From NCBI GenBank assembly GCA_036925085.1, contig JAUPFP010000003.1:12960675-13024674 (forward strand): a stretch of DNA of 64,000 nt, given 5' to 3'. A program made the translations under genes and the position numbers. The stretch comes from Brachycybe producta (lineage: Eukaryota; Arthropoda; Diplopoda; Playtdesmida; Andrognathidae). Every line of letters starts with the position of its first letter. Position 1 is the first letter of the stretch. This document shows positions 55,740-64,000 of this stretch, piece after piece. A model generated the notes under the pieces. That model searched no databases and was not told where the DNA came from. It saw nothing but the letters and a program-made list of their open reading frames with translations.

Positions 55740-56012
55740 GGTTTTTATGGGATATAGACATTTGCCCTGAAGGCAATTGCCCTAAAGCCATTTGCCCTAA
55801 AACTATTATTATTTTTATTACCAAAACAAATAAGACAAGTTTTAACCGAATTAATAAGCAAATTGAGGGGCGACTGAATAAGCGCCAAATTGAACAACCG
55901 CCAAACTGAATAAGCGCCAAATGGAACAAACGCCAAACTGAATAAGAATAAGCGCCAAATGGAAGAAACGCCAAACTGAATAAAAGACAAAAATTTGGCG
56001 GTTATTCAGTTT
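55740..56012. repeat. GGGCAAATG fragment and palindromic GCGCCAAATGG array
   Basis: 55745-55805 has ATTTGCCCTGAAGGCAATTG units. 55865-56012 is the second array of AAACTGAATAAGCGCC units, starting GGGGCGACTGAATAAGCGCC as at 51325. Confidence 0.75.
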
Positions 56013-57150
56013 GTTCCATATAGAATCTAATTCTTATCTGTAAGCTAAGTAAATCAATTGGCGCTGTAATGCAAACATCATCAGCATACATATAACATTG
56101 TGTCAATCTTACACTGTAAAAACGGTGGATCGTATGCTAGTCCAGTCGCTTGGTGAGTTGATTGCGCAAATATGCGCATTATCATGTCATGCATATTTTA
56201 AGATAATGTGCACATTAATTGGAGTTGTACTTCCCAATATATTGAAACAAATGTCAGCAATTTTAGCAATAGGGCTGAGAAAATGGCAGATAGCCTATAC
56301 CCAGATTAGATAAATTAAGTTGAAATCCTAACCAATCAACCTGAAGATAAAGGGACTTCCATGAAATAATTTTTGTGCATGTAAAATGATAGCTAAACCA
56401 GCATAGGAAAGGTTACACATGTTCATTCAAATGTTACTTTCCCTTGATACAGCATTACTAAATTTACTTTAACTCAGGAAATAACTGGCCAATCTTAACA
56501 TTTAAATAATAAAAATGTTCACAATAAATGTGTCTTGAAGTTACATGTAATGTTCAAATCACGCATCTGTACTGCTTAAGATAATATAAAGCGTAATACA
56601 CAATTTTTTAATGAAATTCTTCAAAAAAGTCATAATATCTAAAAATATGAAAGTTCTATGTTAATTATGTATGACATCAAATATGTGCAGTGTACTGTCA
56701 TACATATTTAGAAACAATCCGCACATCAACTGGGCTTGTGGTTCCCAAGATATTAAGAAAAACCGAAAGTCAGCCATTTTCCAAGATGGCCGCTAAAATG
56801 GCGTCATGCCAAAGTGCCTCCATATCTGAAATCAAGTCTTTTGCATAGTTCTTCATATCTGCCAAGTTTGGTGCTTTTATCACAATGTGCACAATTCACC
56901 CCTTTTTTACACCAAGCTACTGGACTATACTAAGACATTTATTGTGTCATTTCCATTGTAGACACTTTTCAGTCACCAAAACGTGTCTTAACATTTATAC
57001 GCCATTATGTGTCTTAAAATTAAGTCTGAATAAGTTCTCTTAAAATATTATTGAGACACTTGAAATGTCTTAAATGTGAATATCATTTGTTTTTACATTC
57101 TTTCAATTTATTGAGATGATAAACAATTAAAAAAGGTGGTTTTAACATAA
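56013..57150. other. no gene recognised
   Basis: The plus frame at 56098-56313 has no features. GCACATTAATTGGAGTTGTA-type blocks recur at 56210 and 56720, suggesting an old duplicated repeat. Confidence 0.4.
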
Positions 57151-57189
57151 AACAAAAATTCAACTCTGTACAAAATCAGAAACATAACG

Positions 57190-57913
57190 TTGTGCACTTT
57201 TAAAGAATGCAAATAAGCTGTGAGCTTTTGACATCGACCATTTTATTTTACCAACCTTTAGATGACATTTTCTGTACCTTGTTTCTCCTCTGCATCGCAC
57301 GGTGCCCGCATGGAGAAGATCCGAGCTGCAGAGAGAGTTGGATGGAGACGGATTGTGGTCACCCTTCTGCATGGGGGTGAAATCTATGCAGCAGAGTGGC
57401 GGCCATCCCTCTCTCTTCCGGTCGATGCTGATATACATCTACCGACAGGACATACACCGACAGGAGAAGATGTTGTAGCTGCTTAGGAATCGTATACCTC
57501 CTGCCTTATGTAGTCTCCGGCCTCTGAAGAGAAGTTGATTACATATACATAAAGACCATGCTGTTTCTTATTATAACGCTTTTATTCATCACTCGTATAG
57601 AAACAGAATACAAGGATGAATATTTGATACTAATGGTGTGTCCTCATGCCCATATTGTGGTACGGATAAAATCTACGTAATACAAAGGCAAGGACAAGAA
57701 CTAACTACAAAGAGGAACATGGCCCTTTTATACCTTGGGCCTGTGTACACCTGCGAGGTGTAACCAGGTCCAAGTGACCATGGTCCTATGTGTATTAATC
57801 CGCCGCTTGGGTATGAGTCAGAAAGGTGAGTCAGAGGGGAGAGAGGGACGGTTGAGAGTTGTTTACCCCCCGGGCTATGGTTTTGGCGGGATCACGAATT
57901 ACAGGGTGTTACA
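57190..57913 (-). mobile_element. LTR-like sequence, minus orientation
   Basis: Begins TGTAACACCCTG at 57913 on the minus strand, GGTATAAAAGGGCC near 57735, GATGAATAAAAGCG near 57590. Same family as 30640-31375 and 33930-34507. Confidence 0.5.
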
Positions 57914-57914
57914 A

Positions 57915-59370
57915 AGCTATTATATTGAGTTGACAAAAAGTGCGTTTGTTTGAAAAGATGATTTTTAGAAATGGTATACAACTTATATAGTAATGGTGTA
58001 ATTGTTCATTAGACGAAATGTATGTCTTAATTCGCATTTTGCATCAGGCCAATTTATGTTCATTTCATTGAAATGGACGCGCGACATACACGGTATATAT
58101 GGTTTGTAATATAGAAATTAATTTAATTTAAAATGTTTACTCTCATGAGTTTTTATATTCAAATTAATTTCTCTGCTGTATGTGCGGATGATATAAAATC
58201 TTACTTTCCTCTCAATCCACAGCGAGTCGCTGTATAGGGAATAAAGAGATCATTATTATATATCAAATCTATGTGTGGCCTTCAATTATTTTCGGGACGT
58301 GGGACTTCTATTTTCAGCCGCCACCAGACCGAATACGTTTAGACCAGAGAGATTCGCCAGCAAACCACTTGTAAGTCTAGTTCGACGGTGACATTTTCTA
58401 CCTCTGGAATCCTGAGGTACCGACCCTTGTGTCCCTGGTGTTCGAGTGACATCACAGCTGCCAGTATTGGTTGAAAAATTTGCTCATCAATCTGCTGTAC
58501 ATAAATGACTGCTTCCTCTGTGTATGTTGCTTAAATGACCATTTTTTAAATGTTGTTTGACAGAAAACACAATCACACAAAACTTTACTGTCAAATTGAT
58601 GAGTTGATACCTTACTAAATGGTGCATTTCTTGTGAGGTAAATTGGTAAATATTGATTTATCCGTGATTTTTCCTAATTAATAAATGCTTATTTAAATAC
58701 CTTTTGGCAGTTCCATTATAAAAAGAAAAGCAGAATGCAGAATGCAGAATGAAAAGCAGAAAAGTATAATGGGCTTAAGAACTATAGCATAGACCAAAAC
58801 AACACAATGGCAAATTTGCAAATTCTACATTTGAAAAAGCGGAAAATTCTCTAAATTTTCTTTTACAGTGTAATATACAATCGAGCATTTCCGAATAAAA
58901 AATGACAACAGTTTGCTTCATATGCCCCCCCCCCCCCGGTACCGTATAAAAACGTTGCAACAAGTGTTTCTCGCCGTACTAACCACCGTTGTAAAAAAAA
59001 AAGACGTTGACGCTTTTTTTACATGACAGGTAGGTGGTACATACAAAGTTGGGGGTGGCGATGGGGTAAAGTTAATCAGGATTGTGTGTTTTCAAAAGTA
59101 GAACGTGTTTTATTCCAAATTTGCGGCACGTGCCACCGTAACGTATAAAACGTTGTAAACCGTTGTAAACCATCGTAATAAAAATGACGTTGACGTTGTT
59201 TTACGTGACGGTGGTGCTTATATTGCTCTCGAGAAAACCCCGTCCATTTACATCTATAAAAACGTTTTTGTGACGTCATTTACCGTCATTCAATGCAGTT
59301 CAACTCACAGTACACCTGCTATCAGCCTTGAAAGCCATGTGGCAGACCGGGAATGGCTCCCAATCACAAA
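57915..59370. other. no gene recognised; possible MITE at 58930-59290
   Basis: A C-run near 58926-58937 is followed by AAAACGTTG and ACGTTGACG motifs repeated in both halves (58960-59040 and 59130-59280), suggesting an inverted-repeat element. No supported exon. Confidence 0.4.
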
Positions 59371-59380
59371 TGATTGTCAT

Positions 59381-59935
59381 TCAGGTAAAACAAGAGACAT
59401 CATTGTTAAATTGAAATCGTCCTAACAAAGAACTATCAACTGGAAGAGAATTCCATTGTCTAATAACATTTGGGAAAAAAGACCAAAAATAGGCATCAGT
59501 TCTAGCCATTAATTCTTTTAAAGTCTTTGAATGCCCGTGTCTTCCCTTACAAGGATGTGTATTCAATAAGTCATTAAGTAGGGCAATATTATCATCTGCC
59601 AGTAAACGTCCGAAAAGGGCAAGGAGGCTTTCGTCATTTCTTTGGCCTGCTGTTGATTCCCATTTTTTAGTTCCTGAAGCATAGAAGAGACACTGTCAGA
59701 ATATACACGTATCTTCCTTTCGCAAATCTTGCAGCCCTGCGCTGTACACCATTTCTATTTCGTGCTTTTAAGTTACTTCTAAATGGGCTCCAAAAAGTGG
59801 GGAACAATATTCTAATATAGGTCTGACTAAGGTAAAATAATAGCCCTTCTTTACATTTTCTTTACAATGTTTAAGGGTGCGTTGGAGAAAACGCAACCTG
59901 TGGTTAGCTTTATCCTGGTGCTGTTATCTTAGGAA
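59381..59935 (-). mobile_element. 3' end of a non-LTR retrotransposon, decayed
   Basis: The minus-strand translation contains KKGYYFTLVRPILEYCSPLF (reverse-transcriptase tail) and, in another frame near the end, FFPNVIRQWNSLPVDSS. Stops and frame breaks separate the parts. Confidence 0.75.
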
Positions 59936-60082
59936 ACCAAACCGTTAGATCTACCGGGATTTTTTTTAATTACAACGATTTCGTGTCACCATAGCTTTGT
60001 ACGAAACATCGCTAACTTTATTATATGCACAGGTTTCATAAACACTTTTACGATGTTGCCCCCCCCCTCCAACCACGTGACA

Positions 60083-61985
60083 TCACAAAGGTATTGCTTC
60101 CACCTGAGTCTTATATAGACAACAGGTCTTTCCATTTTCTTCATCACCAGCACAGACAGTTTCTCCTTGGTAGTTTGGACAATGGTTTTTCTTGCTTTGA
60201 TCCAGTAGGCAAGTGGTTGCTTTACATTTAATCCATTTCTTTGCTCCTGAAATACGATGGGCAAAATTAGTACCGTATATTCTCAAAATAAGTATCAAGG
60301 TTTAGTTAATGCTAAGGTGGCTTTATTGATATTCATTATATTTTCATTCACTCCGGACAGCGCGCAACTACAGTGGCTAGTGCTATGCTTCAAGTCAAGT
60401 AAACATTATTTTTTTTTTTAATCAACACTATTGGAAAATTCAAATTGTTTTTTTTTTTTTTGAAACTAGAATGGTAAAAGATTTTTTAAAGAGTTTTTTT
60501 CATGACATCATCTTAAGAAATAAACATTTTATAGTACAGTTTGAAATTTGAGGTTTTTTCATTGACATTTCATGCAAAAACATATTTTTGGCCTTTTTCA
60601 AACTGTCATAAAAAGTTTATTTTGAAAGATATCGTCATGGAACACCTTTTAGCATTATCACAAACTATTTTAGTTTCTAAAACACTTTGAATTTTTTTTT
60701 CTTAATGTTTCTTCTGAAAAATGTTTTCTCGAAAAATCTAAATTTTCTCAAAACCGCAATTGGGAGAAAAGGGGATATTACCCTATATTGCCCTAAAGAT
60801 ACTTACCCTACGTACACTTGCCATAAAGCCATTTTCCCTAAATGGACATTTGCCCTAAATCCACTTGCCCGAAAACCATTTGCCCTAAAAGGACGTTTGC
60901 CCTACAACCATTTTTTTTTGTTTTTGCTTTTCATGCGGTTTAGTGTCTTTCGGTGGAGTATGCTAAATAGGTTCTGCGTGCCGCAGGCGCATAAAAATGC
61001 CAAATGACGTAAATTTACACTACTGATTAGGGTTAATGTCCTTTTAGGACAAATGGTTTTATGGTAAATGTGCCTTTAGGGCAAATATTTTCAGGGCAAA
61101 TGTCCCTTTAGGGCAATTTGGACAAATGATTTTAGGGCAAGTATCTACAGGGCAAATGACTTTAGGGGAAGTGTCTTTAGGGTAAATGTCCCACACCTGG
61201 AGAAAAGACCTCCTTGAAAACCTAATAGCCACTGCAGGCGCGCCATCTGGAGGAGGGACGAAAACAAAATAATAAAATATATATCTCTTAAGTGATTCAT
61301 TTAAGCCGCAATCACACTAGGCTGGTTTACAAGCCGCTGGTTGCTGCTGGCTATTAGCAGCAACAGCAAGCAGCAGCTGCTTTGGGTTCACACTTGTCCA
61401 GTCACTGCTCGTATTAGCAGTGCAAGTCATCCAATCACCGTCTTGCAAAAACACAAACTCTAACAATAACCAACCCAAGCAGTGGAGTTTCAACTACCAC
61501 TAGTGCCACTACTAGCAACAAAAAGTTCACACTAGATGGCAGCAGCAGGAAGGGAGTCACATGACCAACTGGTAGCTGCTAAAGTTGGACATGTCCAACT
61601 TCACCAGCCGCTGTTAAAATCACTAACCCGCTGGAGAAAGCAGCTGCTAGTAGCAGTTCAGACTATGCTGCTAGAGCGCTACAACCAGCCAGCAGCAACC
61701 AGCGGCTGGGAAACCAGCCTAGTGTGACTGCGCCATTACTGTTTTAGTTTCTAAAACACTTTGCTTTTAAATGTACTATTTGAAGTGCAAAATACTCGGG
61801 TAACTTTTTAATAAATATCTTACTGTATTTTGTTAAAGGTGTTCTTTTTTTAAAAAAATGCTTTCGAATTTTATGAACGATCCGCTCGCGAATTTCCTTG
61901 GTTAATTGGAAACGTTCATTTGGCGGAAATGTTGTAGGTTCTTTTTCTACTGGAAACCATTTTATGAGGTTCATTGCGGGTTGAT
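60083..61985 (-). CDS. partial gene: cationic helix plus six-cysteine peptide
   Basis: Two exons join in frame. 61985-61824 (acceptor TTTTTCTTAG; donor TACA|GTAAGA, phase 1) encodes a Lys/Arg-rich amphipathic stretch with LTKEIRERIVHKIRKHFFKK. 60246-60083 (acceptor GTATTTCAG) encodes C-x4-C-x9-C-x8-C-x9-CC and ends VEAIPL. The order of six cysteines ending in CC recalls beta-defensin-like peptides but the spacing differs, so I do not assign a family. No ATG plus signal exon was found. The segment 62080-62045 reads EFLLLFVFVSA but lacks an ATG and meets a stop. It could be a secreted antimicrobial peptide, or a partly decayed gene. Confidence 0.6.
60313..61297. mobile_element. MITE in the intron, split by a GGGCAAATG element
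   Basis: Starts TAAGGTGGCTTTATTGATAT, related to 16368-16924. The GGGCAAATG element 60770-61195 is inserted, in reverse sense to 35458-35892: centre TTTACACTACTGATTAGGG at about 61013, end GGTAAATGTCCCACACC. Confidence 0.6.
61304..61735. mobile_element. Harbinger/Tourist-like MITE, single copy
   Basis: 432 bp flanked by TTA (61301-61303 and 61736-61738). Ends AGCCGCAATCACACTAGGCT and AGCCTAGTGTGACTGCGCCA. It lies in the intron of gene 60083-61985. Confidence 0.85.
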
Positions 61986-62039
61986 CTAAGAAAAATATTA
62001 TAAAAGTAAAAGGTTTTAAGCGTAAATTATTAAGCACGC

Positions 62040-63480
62040 TTCACATCAAGCTGACACAAACACAAACAACAGCAGAAACTCAATGTTTCGAGACAAATTG
62101 GCGACAGTTCTGAAAAGTTTCTACGACTTTTTGTGTTAATTGTTTTTGTTTTGTCTGCAATTTTATAAACTAGTCTTAAAAACTCTTTGTGGTGTGGATG
62201 ATTAGTTTACGTAGGACAGCTGTAGAAACAAAAACAAAACTCAATTTGTTTTTGTCTCGGAACTCATATGTTGCACTTTTGTCAGCTTCATTTTGGATCG
62301 GGTATCAGGACTCGGAATTTTATGTAAAATATCAAGCAAATGTTTCTCAATCTGTGGTCCAAGGGCCAATTGTAAAGTAACAATCCCATTTAGAGATCAA
62401 TTATGTTTTTTTTTTCTTCAATTAAAACAGTGATTAGATCTCAATGCTACTGCTTAACTTTGACATTTTTTAATGAAAATAGATTCATTTTGTGATGGAT
62501 CTTTTTCGTCTTGGTAGAATCTGCTCAATTTGGCGATACGAACGAGTTTTCACTAGTATCTTAAGTGGTTGGCTAGTTCACTTATTCTACCTGGCCCGGG
62601 AGGACTAGGCCAATATAACAATAGTTAATGTCCTCACTAGTCTCTTTGCAAAGACTCACAGTTTTGAGGATCTTTTCTCTTTGTACTCCGGCGGACTTTC
62701 GTCTGTAAATTATCCTTGAAGATGGCGTTGACTGCTTGGCTTGAAGTTGCAGGTTTGCACCTGATCTTTGACTTGAAGTGGACGATGAAGTGTAAAGCTG
62801 CAATTGATGATGCATACAAAGTCGTGGAAAATAATAATTAAATTCACTACTGGTTTTTAAGTAAATAGGAATTTATTTCGTAGATAAAAATAATATTCAG
62901 AACTTGGTTTAACACACAAAAGTCGTTTCTATCCCAAATAGGTTCTGTATTTCAGAAAATGAACTCTCTAGAAATCTATCCCAAGACGGGCATAGAATTG
63001 TGTCTTTAAAAGAATGAACATCAAACATAAAAACACGTCTCTATTTATACCCTGAGAATCTACAAGTCGGATTTTCAGGACACTTTTCTCTTGATTGGTT
63101 AATTAAAAGTTTTGAGACCAAATTGGCCAAACTGCTGTCTCACGCGTTTTTTTAAGAAGGGGGGAAAAAATGTAAACAACTTCAAATTAAATCCTATAAG
63201 ATCCACTCACGTGGAAGGATAATACAATGGTATAAGAGGGGAGAACGATAAGGTCAAGTTAAAAAATAGAATCTGGGTCAATCGGTACCTAAATGTACCG
63301 AGTGGCCCAGAAGCTACAACAAATACAGACTGTGTACAAAGTTTGAACCTCAAAATAAACGGCTCTAAATAATTAAAAAGAGTGGCGGGCCCAAAACGTC
63401 TCAATTTGACAAGTAGGCCTAAAATACATGTTTACAAAAATAAATTATACATGGATGGAACATCAACATTATAGCAGACT
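62040..63480. other. no gene recognised
   Basis: 62310-62385 matches 35385-35445 and, inverted, 36045-36100, so it is repeat-derived. The minus frames at 62582-62819 are low-complexity and lack a signal peptide. TTTATAAAATTG near 62155-62170 could be a TATA box for gene 60083-61985, but no coding first exon follows. Confidence 0.4.
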
Positions 63481-63487
63481 ATTATAG

Positions 63488-64000
63488 TTAAGAGGCTTCG
63501 AAAAATCTCGACCCGCATAGAGTGCTAACATCGTTTTTCTATTGAGACCATAGACCCCAATGTTAATGCAAAAATGTTAATTTTTAAAATACACAGTCAC
63601 GGCGGCATTATGTTTATTTTTCATATTTAAAGTTGTCCAATATTAAATTTTCAAAGTGCAATGTGCACCTTAAATATATGCTGATCGAGTGATAGAATGA
63701 CAAAAATTGGCAAGTGCGGTTCCATTTTTAAAAAACTATTTGAAAATCGCGAATTTCTAACTCTTATGTTAAACTCCATTGAGTACGCCCAAACAAGAAA
63801 AAAAAACATCCAAAATACGTAAAAATACATAAAAATAATTAAAAAAAAAAAACAGAAAAAAAATCTGCACGTGCGCCAATGTGTTGGCTTCACTGTGCTT
63901 TAATTGTGGTTTTTCAAAATTATTTTTACCTGTTTTTACGAGCATTTTAATGGATGTTTTTTTTTTTGCTTACGAGCGCACACTCAATGGAGTTTAACAT
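63488..64000. mobile_element. TTAA long-TIR MITE, cut by the window end
   Basis: TTAA at 63488-63491, then GAGGCTTCGAAAAATCTC. It follows the left arm of 36275-37034 and turns into the right arm after about 63880. The 80-codon minus frame in it is not a gene. Confidence 0.75.

Noticed and set aside
59986..60264. A 92-codon minus-strand frame overlapping the six-cysteine exon
   Set aside because: It is the alternative frame of exon 60246-60083; only the other frame holds the cysteines and fits the splice phase.
62040..62085. Signal-peptide exon for gene 60083-61985 (EFLLLFVFVSA)
   Set aside because: No ATG precedes it in frame, a stop follows at once, and no phase-1 donor is present.

Overview
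The window looks like a stretch of animal (metazoan) nuclear genome. It is AT-rich and gene-poor, with short coding exons split by GT-AG introns, TATA promoters, AATAAA signals and very dense small transposable elements. A marine or aquatic invertebrate is likely. The mixture of small secreted cysteine-rich peptides with Helitron, Harbinger-like, piggyBac-like and mariner remnants would suit a mollusc or other lophotrochozoan, but the sequence alone does not fix the phylum. No viral or bacterial genes were seen.

The genes form a cluster of secreted cysteine-rich peptides. Seven complete genes, one orphan terminal exon and one decayed copy, all on the minus strand, run from about 0.2 to 50 kb (coding spans 211-1761 broken, 7619-10084, 14970-17027, 20375-20771, 26860-28979, 33135-36187, 40487-41877, 44503-44699 orphan exon, 47901-49823). 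They share one plan: a TATA box, a short non-coding first exon, a second exon of 61-76 coding bases for a signal peptide ending in phase 1, then a terminal exon of about 190-218 bases with ten cysteines. The cysteine pattern is C-x8/9-C-x3-C-x3-C-x8-10-C-x3-C-x5-C-x12-CC-x5-C. This resembles a TIL (trypsin-inhibitor-like) domain in which one cysteine has moved.

A different gene lies on the plus strand at 53741-55611. A signal-peptide exon is followed by one long exon encoding six tandem six-cysteine modules, each with the spacing of a CSalpha-beta (defensin-type) fold: a 387-residue, 36-cysteine poly-defensin-like protein. A third type at 60083-61985 (minus) has a cationic helix exon and a six-cysteine exon ending in CC; its first exon was not found. 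Together these suggest a locus for secreted protease inhibitors and host-defence peptides, but function is inferred from fold patterns only.

Most of the rest is mobile or repeated DNA: Harbinger/Tourist-like MITEs of about 430 bp with TAA/TTA duplications, Helitron-like elements ending in a hairpin plus CTAG, TTAA-flanked piggyBac-like MITEs, an internally deleted mariner, solo-LTR-like pieces, two LINE 3' ends, a 17-bp minisatellite, a 161-bp tandem repeat, and many nested insertions. Intron sizes differ from 106 bp to about 2.8 kb mainly because of these insertions.
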